Shown piece after piece: positions 51,165 to 60,640 of a stretch of 64,000 nt of DNA. Below the pieces are notes generated by a model that was not told the origin of the DNA, searched no databases, and worked only from the letters and a program-made list of their open reading frames with translations. This DNA comes from CAIYOL01 sp964494805. GTDB lineage: Bacteria; Planctomycetota; Phycisphaerae; Sedimentisphaerales; Anaerobacaceae. Both the position numbers and the translations under genes were made by a program. The stretch's first letter is position 1. The number at the start of each line of letters is the position of its first letter. The DNA lies in assembly GCA_964494805.1 (NCBI GenBank), contig CAZBST010000004.1:163129-227128 (forward strand), read 5' to 3'.

Positions 51165-51881
51165 TTATGATAAATCTACCAACCGGACATTGGGCACTTT
51201 CTCCTCGATAATGGCACGGGCCAGATTGACCCATCTCTTGCAGCCATCGAGCACAACACTGTCACTGCTGGCGGCGGTTAAGTCGGTCTTTATTAGTTTG
51301 GCATCAGGGCTGAGCAAAAGTTCAACTTTCCAGTTCCAATCGTTTTTCTGCACCAGTTCACCGATTAATGTTTTTAGTCGCCCGCTGTTTGAGACAGGGC
51401 TGTCCAGCAGCCATAAACAGTCATCGACGCTGTGCTCTTTTAGAAATTGGCCTATAAGCTGCACAGCCGGTATCGTTTCAGTAACCTTCCGGTATGTTCC
51501 GTGTATGCTTGCCAAATCCCGGAAGCAGCCGTCACGCCCCTTAAAAACACAGGCGCCGCTCATTGCCGCTTCGATAGTTATCAGGACGTTATAGCCGTCA
51601 ATGGCGATTGGCTTTCCGCCAAGCTCGCCGAGTTTGACTTCCCTGCTCTTTCGGGACGTTAGCTGCTGGTTGGAGCAAGCGCTTCGCATAATGGCTAATC
51701 GCTGTCTTTCTGTAAGCGAGAATCTGTCCCCAACTAATTTAAGGGCGCTTTTATCCGCATAACCTTTTGTCAATAGAAGTGAAAAATCAGCAAGGGCCGA
51801 CCGTAAATCCGAAATTGTGGTAGGGGCGAACAATTTAGCGTCTGCCGGATGCGGTCCTCTGTGAGTTCTCTTATCAGGCAT
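51165..51881 (-). CDS. DUF434 family protein
   Basis: A 238-residue soluble protein matching, from memory, the DUF434 (N-terminal, RGPHPADAKLF…LRSALADFSLLLTKGYADKSALKLVGDRF) and DUF5616 (C-terminal, IAIDGYNVLITIEAAMSG near 92-109) pair. The IDGYNVL and WLLDSPVSNSGRLK motifs, each with an Asp after strands, recall PIN-like nucleases, but activity is not established. It ends 16 bases upstream of... the plus terminator region and starts 16 bases from the stop of the spermidine-synthase-like gene, so both may be one transcript. Confidence 0.8.
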   Translation of the reverse strand: MPDKRTHRGPHPADAKLFAPTTISDLRSALADFSLLLTKGYADKSALKLVGDRFSLTERQRLAIMRSACSNQQLTSRKSREVKLGELGGKPIAIDGYNVLITIEAAMSGACVFKGRDGCFRDLASIHGTYRKVTETIPAVQLIGQFLKEHSVDDCLWLLDSPVSNSGRLKTLIGELVQKNDWNWKVELLLSPDAKLIKTDLTAASSDSVVLDGCKRWVNLARAIIEEKVPNVRLVDLS

Positions 51882-51897
51882 CGAGAAGAGTCTTCCG

Positions 51898-54111
51898 TCA
51901 CTTTAGCTGTTTTGATTTCTGGTATTCGAGCAGGTCGAGGCGCTGTTTCAGCTCTATGACGGCTTCTGTTCGACCGCTATTTGACATAACCTCAATCCCC
52001 GCTCGCAGCATAAAAATTGCTTCATCAAGTTTATTTTGATATTGAAGGGCGTCTACGAGGTTGAAGTAGTATGATAGCTCACTCGGATTCAAAGTCAGTG
52101 CCTGCTCATAGGCTTCTGCGGCCGCCTCCAGATCTCCTATAATAAAAAGTGTAGCGCCGAGACGTGCATAGGCCGAGTGGGAAGGCATCTCGGTTGTTTC
52201 TATGCGAAACTGTTCGATAGCTTTGGTAAAACATTCTCCGGCCTCCTGACTTTTACCCATTGCTCTAAGAGCCAAGCCAAGGTTAAGGTATATTGAGCCG
52301 GTTATGTTCCGTTTTGCACCGGTTTGAGCATGGTGGTGAAGAGCGTTTTGAAAAGCGTGGACAGCTCCTGGCCAGTTGCCGTATCGGCCTTGAATAACCC
52401 CTATTTTGTTGTAGAGCTCGACCGACATCACAGGATATAGCTGAATAGCCTCTTCGTATTTGGCAACACCCTGTCCCAGCTTGCCCTGCCTTATGAGTTT
52501 CTCAGCCTGTTTGGTGTACTTATCGGCCAACCTTTGTTTGGCACTTTCACGTACCACCGGAGCAAGCAAATTTTCAACAGGAGAATAGTTGTCTGTTAAT
52601 ACAATTCCATGGGATTTTTCTCTTAGGTTATTTTTGTCAGATTCGCTTAAATACCACAGCTTAAGATTTTTGTCATACTTTGAAAAGATACTCTCGGGGT
52701 CAAAGTAGTATTTGGCGGCGATAATCACGTAGGTCCCTTGAGCTGAGGGCAGGGTACCGTAATCTACAAGTACATGGACGTATGGGAATGTCCTTTCCAA
52801 CGTATTGACCACCGCACCGAGGAATTGACCGCTATCAAACGTGTCTATTAGATTTACCATATACACGCCATCGTCGGGCAGGATTTTGGCGATTTTGTCA
52901 TTGAATTCTTTAGTTACGAGCTGAAACGGTACGGAATAATCATTTATTGCGTCTTCGTAGATGAAATTATATTGTGGTATTTCCTCGCCGTTGCTCTGCC
53001 TTTCCAGCAGTTCCTCAACGTAATTACGGGCGTCCATATTAATCGTGTTAATCGAACTATTTCTATCAAGCCCGAAGGCCTGTATGGCAGCTTCGGTCAC
53101 AGCGGGGTCGATTTCAATAACATCTATACGGCTGCCGGGCCAGTGTTTTTCAACGTATCGGGGGTAAACATACCCTCCGCCGCCGATAACCATTACGGAA
53201 GGCTTGCTCTTGGAAAGTCCCTCGGTCAGACCCGCATAAATCTTTGTATAAAAATACTGCAGGTCCAATATATCATTCATTATAACTTTGCTGTGCACAA
53301 GTTTATCCTGCAGAAATTCGCGACGGTCCGGGTTCTGGGATAACTGTTGCACGGCAATATAGTTGTACTGGCTTTCGGTCTCATAAAGAATGGTTGGGTC
53401 GTGCGGCTTTCTCAATGCAAGCGTTGAGCCGACAGTCTCAGCCCATTTGGCAGGTGCCATTCCCATACTCATTAAAGCAATGAATATTGCCGCCCACAGG
53501 TAAAGTACCCAGAGCTTGGCCCAGTAAAGAATAGCCATCAACAACAGGACAGATGCGACAATCCAGATAATAGCAATGGTTCCCATCGTAGCAATCAGGT
53601 AGAAACCGGCAAGAAATGTTCCTGCAATACTGCCTGCGGCGCCGAAGGCATATATGTCTCCAACAGTTCTGCCTGTCGGTAACCCTTTATCAATAGCCAT
53701 TTTCGCAACCACGGGACTTATCATTCCCAGTAGTGTTGATGGCAGTATGAAAACCAAAGATACATGGATAAATATATGCGCCGGCCAGCTTAACTTCCAT
53801 AACCACAGCCACTCGCCCACAAGATTATTCAGGATGATAACTACCGCACATGTTACTGAGGAAATCCCCAAAAGTGCAGATAACGCCTTTCTTGCAGGGA
53901 AGCGGTCTGCGATACGACCGCCCAGATAATTGCCTATGGTAATACCTGCCAAAACTACGCCTATGACCGACGTCCATGTGTACAGTGATGACCCAAGATG
54001 ACGGGCGATTATGCGGCCTGCAACCAGTTCCAGCACCATTATACAGGCGCTCGAGATAAATACGGTAATGCTGGGAACGAGAATTAGAAAAAAACCTCTG
54101 GATTTGTTCAT
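51898..54111 (-). CDS. fused MFS / spermidine-synthase-like / TPR protein
   Basis: The ATG at 54111, after AAGGAAAGG, gives 737 residues. Residues ~10-250 hold eight or so membrane helices of the spermidine-synthase-associated MFS type (SACIMVLELVAGRIIARHLGSS). Residues ~260-530 are a class I methyltransferase/aminopropyltransferase fold: VMVIGGGGYVYPRYVEKHWP, IDVIEIDPAVTEAA, NMDARNYVEE, YNFIYEDAINDYSVPFQL. The C-terminal ~200 residues are about four TPRs. The substrate is unknown; the catalytic Asp pair of true spermidine synthases is only partly kept (YEDA). Such fusions are often misnamed; polyamine synthesis should not be assumed. Confidence 0.8.
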   Translation of the reverse strand: MNKSRGFFLILVPSITVFISSACIMVLELVAGRIIARHLGSSLYTWTSVIGVVLAGITIGNYLGGRIADRFPARKALSALLGISSVTCAVVIILNNLVGEWLWLWKLSWPAHIFIHVSLVFILPSTLLGMISPVVAKMAIDKGLPTGRTVGDIYAFGAAGSIAGTFLAGFYLIATMGTIAIIWIVASVLLLMAILYWAKLWVLYLWAAIFIALMSMGMAPAKWAETVGSTLALRKPHDPTILYETESQYNYIAVQQLSQNPDRREFLQDKLVHSKVIMNDILDLQYFYTKIYAGLTEGLSKSKPSVMVIGGGGYVYPRYVEKHWPGSRIDVIEIDPAVTEAAIQAFGLDRNSSINTINMDARNYVEELLERQSNGEEIPQYNFIYEDAINDYSVPFQLVTKEFNDKIAKILPDDGVYMVNLIDTFDSGQFLGAVVNTLERTFPYVHVLVDYGTLPSAQGTYVIIAAKYYFDPESIFSKYDKNLKLWYLSESDKNNLREKSHGIVLTDNYSPVENLLAPVVRESAKQRLADKYTKQAEKLIRQGKLGQGVAKYEEAIQLYPVMSVELYNKIGVIQGRYGNWPGAVHAFQNALHHHAQTGAKRNITGSIYLNLGLALRAMGKSQEAGECFTKAIEQFRIETTEMPSHSAYARLGATLFIIGDLEAAAEAYEQALTLNPSELSYYFNLVDALQYQNKLDEAIFMLRAGIEVMSNSGRTEAVIELKQRLDLLEYQKSKQLK

Positions 54112-54332
54112 GTTTACCTTTCCTTCTTTTATGTTACAAAAAAGTATAATGCATTTGTCTTCTGACTGCAAGTGAATTTTCCAGCAGTGTAAAAGTAAAA
54201 TCGCCGTCTAATGTCAAAAACAAATTGACATAACCATATGTTCTCTCTACCATTAAGAAAGTAGAGACCGTAAAGCTTGAAATGTAAAGACAACGAATTC
54301 GATAGTTTCACTTTAAGTTTTAATTTTCTAAT

Positions 54333-55181
54333 ATGCCGAGCCATAATTTAGCATACATTAAAATAGACGAGCTGGAAATCATCGGATATTCGGTCGCAGC
54401 CGAGGAAACCGTCGTTGCAATGCCGCAGTTGGACGTTTGCTTCGACATCGGCAAGGCCCCCAACCAGATTATTTCCATAAACAATATCTTGCTCACCCAC
54501 GGACATATGGACCACGCCGCCGGTATTGCATACTATCTGTCCCATCGAAATTTTTGCGGCCAGTCGCCGGGAACGATTTTGGCTCCTTCGAACTTGCTGG
54601 GCCCGATGAGGGACGTAATAGATGCCTGGTCTCGTTTGGACGGCAATAAAATACCTGCCAACCTCGTTGGTGTAAAGGCCGGCGACGAATATCAGATAAA
54701 ACCCAATCTCTTCGCAAGGGTATTTCCAACTAAGCACAGTAAGGGCTCCGTCGGCTATAGCATAATTGAAAAACGGAAAAAAATTAAACCCGAGTATGCA
54801 AACCTTACAGGACCGCAAATCGTCGAATTAAAAAAACAAGGTGTTGAAATCGACTATCCCATCGAGATTCCGATAGTTACTTACCTCGGTGACACCCAGT
54901 ACGTCGATTTCTCCCAGCTAAATTACATCGCTGCCAGTAAAATATTAATCGCCGAGTGTACCTTTTATGTCGACGAGCACGCCGACAGGGCGCAGGCAGG
55001 CCGACATATGCATATCGGCGAGTTCGCCCAATTAGTCCGCAAGCTCAACAATCAGCATATCGTTATCACCCACACCACACAGCGGACGCCTATGAGCCAA
55101 ATCCGCAAGATACTTAAAGACGAAATGCCCGCCGATATTTATGATAGAATGGTCCTGCTTATGGACAAAAGACGCAAATAA
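54333..55181 (+). CDS. MBL-fold hydrolase, RNase Z-like
   Basis: A 282-residue metallo-beta-lactamase fold protein. The metal motif is THGHMDHAAG near 55-64 (HxHxDH); a later Asp (YLGDT near 186) and a final His (ITHTTQRT near 250) complete the site; RHMHIGEF resembles the AxDHxH region of RNase Z-like enzymes. Plant and cyanobacterial relatives of this shape are annotated as tRNase Z-like or ribonuclease BN-like. No ribosome binding site is visible before the ATG. Substrate is unproven. Confidence 0.82.
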   Translation: MPSHNLAYIKIDELEIIGYSVAAEETVVAMPQLDVCFDIGKAPNQIISINNILLTHGHMDHAAGIAYYLSHRNFCGQSPGTILAPSNLLGPMRDVIDAWSRLDGNKIPANLVGVKAGDEYQIKPNLFARVFPTKHSKGSVGYSIIEKRKKIKPEYANLTGPQIVELKKQGVEIDYPIEIPIVTYLGDTQYVDFSQLNYIAASKILIAECTFYVDEHADRAQAGRHMHIGEFAQLVRKLNNQHIVITHTTQRTPMSQIRKILKDEMPADIYDRMVLLMDKRRK

Positions 55182-55212
55182 GCGGGCTTATATGTTGGAC
55201 GAGAACTTTAGC

Positions 55213-56844
55213 TCACTGGCTTACTTCTTCTTTGATTCGTTGGATATGTCCCCGGCCCAAGGCCTTTACTTCGCAGCCGAGCTCGAAATACCGGCGGATT
55301 TTCTCATCGTCCAGTATGCCGAAGCAATCAATCACCGCAAGAGGCGCACCTGCCCATTCAACTATTTTGTCGGGGTCAAGTTGTAGATACGGCTCGTGCC
55401 CCACAGCCAGTATAATTGCCTGTGCACCCTCAAGAGCGGATGCAAGGTCGTGCTGAACACGGATATTAACCAGCTTATCCTGATTGCGGAAAAATCTTGC
55501 CAACGAGTGTCCTGCTGCCGGATATGTGTCCTGTTTTTCCAACTCATACCAGTGTTCGAGGTATGGGTCGTGCACCCGCATCTCCGCTCCCATCTCAGTC
55601 AGCTTGCGAACGATTATTTCCGAACCGCTGTAGCGGGTATCGGCGACGTCCTGCCGATAGCTGGCCCCGCATAGAAGTATGCGTGCTCCTTCTACCTGCC
55701 TGCCCATATCGACAAGGGTGTCTCTTGTCAATGTCGCTGCGTGAAGACCGCGGGTATCGTTGATATCGATTGCCATTGGTGTTATCTTAAATATATCATC
55801 ACCGAAGCCGAGTATGTGCTTATATGCCCAGTATCCTAAGCCGCCGTCTTTCGGCAGGCAGTATCCGCCAATCCCCGGTCCCGGGAATATGATATTGCTG
55901 TGGGTCGGCCGAACCTTAATTGCCTTGATGACTTTAATCAGGTCAACGCCGTTACGCTCTGCAAACAGGCTCCACTCATTAAGAAATGCCAGTATCGTTG
56001 CCCGATAGGAATTTTCGACGATCTTGGTGGTCTCTGATTCAATCGGCCGGTCCATAATTGTTAGAGGAAATTTTTCAGTGTTGAGCACTTCTCGCAAAAA
56101 TTTTTCGACGCGTTTTCTCGCTTCTGCGTTACAGCCGGAACAAACCCGCCAAAAATCCCGTATCGATGAAACGTAATTCCTTCCGGGCATAACCCTCTCG
56201 AAGCTGTGTGCCAAAAGCGGCTCCGTCTTTATACCCCGTGCCGTAAATGCCTTCTTCATAATCGGCCAGGCGACAAACTCTGTTGTCCCGGGCGCAACGG
56301 TCGTTTCAATCAGCGTCAAACATTCTGCCGGAACCTTTTCACCGATGGTTTTTACTGTCGCTTCCAGCGCGCCCATTTCTGCTTTGCCGGTTCGCATATT
56401 GCCGAGGTCGTTCTTTGTATAATCGCACTGAACGTCCACTACCACGCAGTCTGCTAACTTCAAACAGTCGTCATTGTGGGTGGCTACAAGCGTCTTTTTC
56501 TCCAGCACGCAGCGTTTTATCATCGGCTCGACCTCCGGGTCTTCCGCTTTCACAGGTGACATTCCCCGATTAAGTAGCGGAATCTTCCAGTAGCTTCGTG
56601 TACTGGGACGCTGACAGCCGATGACAAACTTGCTCGGCTTACCGCTTCTTTTATCGACAGCATCGGCGACGATTGCCGCCATAACCGCCCCGACAAAACC
56701 AACGCCCATTACTACGACGACTTCTTTGCCTTCATTGCGTGCCACCTTTGCCAGAGACTCAATGCGTTTAAATTCCCCGGCGTACTCGTTCTTTTCGGGG
56801 ATGGCAAACTTTTCACCTTCCGGACTCACTGAATAATCGCTCAT
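55213..56844 (-). CDS. UDP-sugar 6-dehydrogenase (UDP-Glc/ManNAc type)
   Basis: A 543-residue nucleotide-sugar dehydrogenase that oxidises C6 twice, yielding a UDP-uronate for surface polysaccharide. NAD motif VVVMGVGFVGAVMA near 43-56; ETTVAPGTTEF; catalytic Cys in GPGIGGYCLPKDGG near 329-342; C-terminal UDP-binding domain LLCGASYRQDVADTRYSGS. It is ~100 residues longer than most: an N-terminal extension of ~40 residues and insertions in the NAD domain. It converges with the MBL gene. UDP-glucose and UDP-N-acetyl sugars cannot be told apart here. Confidence 0.88.
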   Translation of the reverse strand: MSDYSVSPEGEKFAIPEKNEYAGEFKRIESLAKVARNEGKEVVVVMGVGFVGAVMAAIVADAVDKRSGKPSKFVIGCQRPSTRSYWKIPLLNRGMSPVKAEDPEVEPMIKRCVLEKKTLVATHNDDCLKLADCVVVDVQCDYTKNDLGNMRTGKAEMGALEATVKTIGEKVPAECLTLIETTVAPGTTEFVAWPIMKKAFTARGIKTEPLLAHSFERVMPGRNYVSSIRDFWRVCSGCNAEARKRVEKFLREVLNTEKFPLTIMDRPIESETTKIVENSYRATILAFLNEWSLFAERNGVDLIKVIKAIKVRPTHSNIIFPGPGIGGYCLPKDGGLGYWAYKHILGFGDDIFKITPMAIDINDTRGLHAATLTRDTLVDMGRQVEGARILLCGASYRQDVADTRYSGSEIIVRKLTEMGAEMRVHDPYLEHWYELEKQDTYPAAGHSLARFFRNQDKLVNIRVQHDLASALEGAQAIILAVGHEPYLQLDPDKIVEWAGAPLAVIDCFGILDDEKIRRYFELGCEVKALGRGHIQRIKEEVSQ

Positions 56845-57031
56845 TCTTTAACACCTCAAACTCATACTAAATCTTCTGCCCAAATCGGGTTCTATTACTA
56901 TTTAAAACGAATGGGAGTTTATTCTATTGACCGAAAAATTTCAACATAATTTACCCCGCCTTTCGTAGCGCAGCGAAGATCCCAGAAATCTTTTGTCTGG
57001 GGTCCACTACTCTCAATCCCTCTGTTTTTTC

Positions 57032-57058
57032 TTGACATTTCAGTTTAAATCGTATAGT
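57032..57058 (+). promoter_or_regulatory. promoter upstream of the LamG/beta-helix locus
   Basis: Consensus TTGACA (57032-57037) and TATAGT (57053-57058), but only 15 bases apart, shorter than the preferred 17. The AGGAGG ribosome binding site of a 42-codon frame follows at 57079-57084. Confidence 0.45.
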
Positions 57059-57091
57059 CTACCTCCCTTCTAATTTTAGGAGGTGGGTGTA

Positions 57092-57220
57092 ATGAAAAAA
57101 CTTATTTCTGTCTTTATTTACCTGCTTTTGGTCATTCCTTCTCAAGCGGGGACAATCTATGTCGATGCCGGTGCCACAGGTGCCAACGATGGCTCAAGCG
57201 AGGAGAAATATCGTGTCTAA
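57092..57220 (+). CDS. 42-residue remnant: signal peptide plus start of a beta-helix protein
   Basis: ATG at 57092 with a perfect AGGAGG seven bases upstream; stop TAA at 57218-57220. The product is a signal peptide (MKKLISVFIYLLLVIPSQA) and then TIYVDAGATGANDGSSEE. The last part copies the beginning of a beta-helix domain; the downstream protein has the same block internally as IYVDDDANGANDGSSW. The frame therefore looks like the 5' end of another secreted gene, cut off by the LamG gene. It may now serve as a translated leader: the next gene starts inside it at 57213, where GAGGAG lies before the GTG. Confidence 0.6.
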   Translation: MKKLISVFIYLLLVIPSQAGTIYVDAGATGANDGSSEEKYRV

Positions 57221-59756
57221 AAAAATTCTGTTTTTAATTTCTTTTATTTTGGTGCTAAGTCAGGCGTATACCAGTTACGGTCAGGACCCAAATCTTATCG
57301 GCTGGTGGAAGTTCGATGACGGCGGCGGCGATATCGTCAGCGACTCGAGCGACAACGGCTACGACGGCACGCTTGTCGGCGGCCCGACATGGATTGCGAA
57401 TGGCAGCGGATATGATGGAAGCGGGTTTCTTGATTTTGACGGGACGGACGATTACGTCGACGTCAATTATGTCTCTGAAGACGCCTTTTTACTTCCGCGA
57501 TACACGGTGACAGCATGGTTTCGTCGGGATGGCAGCACTGATGAGAGGAACCTCATTTCGCTTTTTAAACCTACAGGGGACTACCCGCTCCATGGTATGG
57601 TGATATCACTTAACAGCGGCGAGGAAGGAAGGGTCCGCTATCTTAATCGGTTTCCTTTTGGGGGATACAGTCCCGCGGAAAACATTTATAGCACACCTTA
57701 CACATACGGCATCGGCCAGTGGCATCACGCAGCAGTGGTAAGGGATTCGAACACCAGCAGGAAGCTGTACATTGACGGGATAGAAGTTGGCTCAAGTACA
57801 GAGGACATCGGTGCGTTCAATGAACATTTACAACTATTCATTGGAGCGCTTAGACCGGGTATGTTGCGAGATTGGAACGGCGCAATAGACGATGTCCGGA
57901 TTTATAACCGCCCATTGTCGCAGACCGAGATATTGCAGGTAATGAATAAGATTTTCGTTATTGAAGGCACGCCGGTCACGGTGCCCGAAGGCGGTACAGA
58001 ATTGTTCTATATATCTCTTGCCTGGGAACCGGATGAGCCGATAGAAGTTACAGTAGCTCGCTTCTCAGGGGATACGGATATTACTGTTTTTTCCGGCTCG
58101 ACCCTGCACTTCGACTCAACCAATTACGCTGTGCCGCAACCGGTCACCCTTGCTGCAGCAGAAGATGATGATTATCTTAGTGAGACAGCTATCATACAGG
58201 TAAGTGCAGTTGGTTATATTCCTGTTGATGTCACCGCCATTGAGGCTGACAACGACCCTGTCCCGCCGATTATTTATGTCGATGACGATGCCAACGGCGC
58301 CAATGACGGCTCAAGCTGGCATGATGCGTTCAATTATCTGCAGGATGCTTTATATGCTGCGGCAAACACCGGCGGTGAAGCCAACAATATCAGGGTCGCT
58401 CAGGGAACATACAGGCCCGACCGGGGACAGCATCAAACACCCGGCGACAGAACTGCTTCATTCTATTTGCAGTCGGACGTAACTTTATACGGCGGTTTTG
58501 CCGGCTTTGGAACGCCCGACCCTAATGTCCGAGAACCTATTTTGTTCCAGACAGTCCTTAGCGGTGACTTAGACGGAAACGATGTCTATGTAAACGACCC
58601 ACGCGATTTACTCAATGAACCAACAAGGGCCGAGAACAGCTACAACGTCGTCACCAGCAGTTATTCCGATGCTACGACCGTCATCGACGGCTTTACCATA
58701 ACAGCTGGAAATGCCATGATATCATGGCCCTATGGCCATGGCGGCGGAATGTTCTGTTATTATAATGCAAATTGCAATGTCAATAACTGCACGTTCATTG
58801 AGAATACCTCGAGATTCGGTGGGGGATTGGCCGGTAACTCAGGGTGTAATTTTTTGCGAGTAAATAACTGCACCTTCTTACGAAACGCAGCAAGCAGTAA
58901 TGGCGGTGCGATAGATTTATACCAATCGCACTATGTGGTCGTAGCCGATTGCTCGTTCATTGGAAACGTTGGCATCAGCGCCGGCGCAGGTGGGATGTCA
59001 ATTGTCAGTTCGAGTTCCCCGACACTGGCCAACTGTATATTTAGTGGAAACTCGGCAGATGGCTACGGTGGTGCGATGTTCAACAACAACAGCAGCCCCC
59101 ACCTGATTAACTGTACATTTAATGATAATAATGCAAATATCGAAGGCGGCGGGATAGACAATCTCAATTACAGCTACCCGACAATCACCAACAGCATTGT
59201 CTGGGGTAATACTGCGCCAAACGGAGAGCAGATATATAATGACGGAACGAGCACTCCAACCGTCAGTTATAGCGATATTCAAGGTGGCTACCCCGGCCTC
59301 GGTAATATCGATGCCGATCCCTGTTTCGTTGATGCAGATGCTAACGACTATCACTTAAAAAGCGAAGGCTGGCGATGGGACGTCCGGCGTAAGGTTTGGA
59401 CTTGGGATGATGTCACCAGCCGATGTATAGATGCCGGCAACCCCGGTTCACCGCTCGGAGATGAACTGCTTTTTGTCCCTGATGACCCTGAAAATATCTG
59501 GGGACAGAACCTGCGCATTCATATGGGCGCCATCGGCGGAACAGCCGAGGCTTCCATCCCGCCTTATGATTGGGCGCTGCTTGCCGATTTAACCAACGAT
59601 GGCCTTGTTGACTTGGTTGATTTCGCCTATCAGGCAGCCGACTGGCTAAATTCCGCTGACCAGCAGCCGGGCGACCTCAATCGTGATAGTTTAGTTGATG
59701 TCTTCGACCTTGCCTTGCTTGTTGAAGATTGGCTCGAACAAACAACCTGGTATTAG
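57213..59756 (+). CDS. secreted LamG / beta-helix / dockerin protein
   Basis: The GTG at 57213 (after GAGGAG) gives 847 residues with signal peptide VSKKILFLISFILVLSQAYTS. Order: LamG/concanavalin-like domain ~25-250 (LIGWWKFDDGGG, WHHAAVVRDSN, GAIDDVRIYNRPLSQTEI); a Calx-beta-like strand region ~260-345; a right-handed beta-helix ~355-740 with many short turns of NCTF/NNCTF and SGNSADGYGGAM type; and a C-terminal pair of dockerin-like repeats (DLTNDGLVDLVDFAYQAADWL and DLNRDSLVDVFDLALLVEDWL). Likely a surface protein that binds or cuts polysaccharide; no catalytic residues could be named. Confidence 0.88.
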   Translation: MSKKILFLISFILVLSQAYTSYGQDPNLIGWWKFDDGGGDIVSDSSDNGYDGTLVGGPTWIANGSGYDGSGFLDFDGTDDYVDVNYVSEDAFLLPRYTVTAWFRRDGSTDERNLISLFKPTGDYPLHGMVISLNSGEEGRVRYLNRFPFGGYSPAENIYSTPYTYGIGQWHHAAVVRDSNTSRKLYIDGIEVGSSTEDIGAFNEHLQLFIGALRPGMLRDWNGAIDDVRIYNRPLSQTEILQVMNKIFVIEGTPVTVPEGGTELFYISLAWEPDEPIEVTVARFSGDTDITVFSGSTLHFDSTNYAVPQPVTLAAAEDDDYLSETAIIQVSAVGYIPVDVTAIEADNDPVPPIIYVDDDANGANDGSSWHDAFNYLQDALYAAANTGGEANNIRVAQGTYRPDRGQHQTPGDRTASFYLQSDVTLYGGFAGFGTPDPNVREPILFQTVLSGDLDGNDVYVNDPRDLLNEPTRAENSYNVVTSSYSDATTVIDGFTITAGNAMISWPYGHGGGMFCYYNANCNVNNCTFIENTSRFGGGLAGNSGCNFLRVNNCTFLRNAASSNGGAIDLYQSHYVVVADCSFIGNVGISAGAGGMSIVSSSSPTLANCIFSGNSADGYGGAMFNNNSSPHLINCTFNDNNANIEGGGIDNLNYSYPTITNSIVWGNTAPNGEQIYNDGTSTPTVSYSDIQGGYPGLGNIDADPCFVDADANDYHLKSEGWRWDVRRKVWTWDDVTSRCIDAGNPGSPLGDELLFVPDDPENIWGQNLRIHMGAIGGTAEASIPPYDWALLADLTNDGLVDLVDFAYQAADWLNSADQQPGDLNRDSLVDVFDLALLVEDWLEQTTWY

Positions 59757-59775
59757 TGACAAAGTCTGTTTGGAA

Positions 59776-59917
59776 GAAATTTCAATCAGATGCGCAGGGG
59801 GTAAAAAATTGTTGAATATTTCTATATAATTTTTGACTGTTTCTGTACTTTTTTCCAAATTTTTCTCTCATCTTTGACTGTTTTTGAATGTTTCAAAACA
59901 CGAACTTGCGTGTTTGA
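59776..59917. repeat. interspersed intergenic element, copy B
   Basis: Same block order as copy A at 14599: GAAATTTCAATCAGATGCGC with a G-run, AT-rich middle with GACTGTTT words, then TTTCAAAACACGAACTTGCG and TGTTTG. The hairpin AAACACG, loop AACTTG, CGTGTTT (59896-59915) is perfect in this copy. Confidence 0.75.
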
Positions 59918-59985
59918 TTGATATTTTTCCCCACCCCTAACAGCTAAATTTCTGCAATAAGATTTTAATTTATTTCTAAATCATT

Positions 59986-59991
59986 TATAAT
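59986..59991 (+). promoter_or_regulatory. probable -10 of the third sigma operon
   Basis: TATAAT, with TTTTAA 17 bases upstream as a weak -35, 37 bases before the sigma ATG. Confidence 0.4.
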
Positions 59992-60028
59992 GGAGGGTTT
60001 AGCCATAAATTGTTTAAGAGCTTGAACT

Positions 60029-60640
60029 ATGAAGCCTTTTTCGAAAAACCAGACCGATGCGAAACTGTTCGCCCGCTACGCTGCCGGCGAGGAAGCCGCA
60101 TTTCGTGAAATCGTAAGTCGTTATAAAAACGGCCTTTATGCGTTCCTTCGCCATTTTCTAAACCAGCAGGACCTCATCGAAGATGTCTTTCAGGAGACCT
60201 TCTTACAGCTATTTACCAGCCGGGATAGTTTCGACCCCGAACGGCCTTTGCGCCCCTGGCTATTCACTATAGCTGCAAATAAGGCAAAGGATGCCCTTCG
60301 CAAACAGCAGCGAACAGCCGCCGCCACCATCGGAACCATAGCAGATTCACAGGAAATGTCGTTTGATGATGTCTTAAACTCCCTTGCTTCCGATGACACA
60401 ATGCCTTATGAAGAATTGGAAGATGGTGAGGTTGCTTCGCAGGTTAGACAGGTTATAGCGGATATGCCGGCAAATCTGCGGGAAATCTTAATTTTAGCCT
60501 ATTTTAACAAATTTTCCTACAAACAAATGGCTGATGTCTTAAGTATACCTATTGGAACAGTCAAAAGCAGGCTGCACACAGCCGTTGGACGGTTCGCTAA
60601 AGACTGGAAAACAGCTTTTAGGAGCAAAAAAGCCAAATGA
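60029..60640 (+). CDS. ECF sigma factor
   Basis: A 203-residue sigma-70-family protein. Region 2: YAAGEEAAFREIVSRYKNGLYAFL…LIEDVFQETFLQLF near 14-65 and RPLRPWLFTIAANKAKDALRKQQR; region 4: MPANLREILILAYFNKFSYKQMADVLSIPIGTVKSRLHTAVGRF near 150-195. The linker of ~50 residues is longer than in the other two sigma factors here. It overlaps its partner gene by four bases (ATGA). It lies between two dockerin-bearing secreted proteins. Confidence 0.93.
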   Translation: MKPFSKNQTDAKLFARYAAGEEAAFREIVSRYKNGLYAFLRHFLNQQDLIEDVFQETFLQLFTSRDSFDPERPLRPWLFTIAANKAKDALRKQQRTAAATIGTIADSQEMSFDDVLNSLASDDTMPYEELEDGEVASQVRQVIADMPANLREILILAYFNKFSYKQMADVLSIPIGTVKSRLHTAVGRFAKDWKTAFRSKKAK

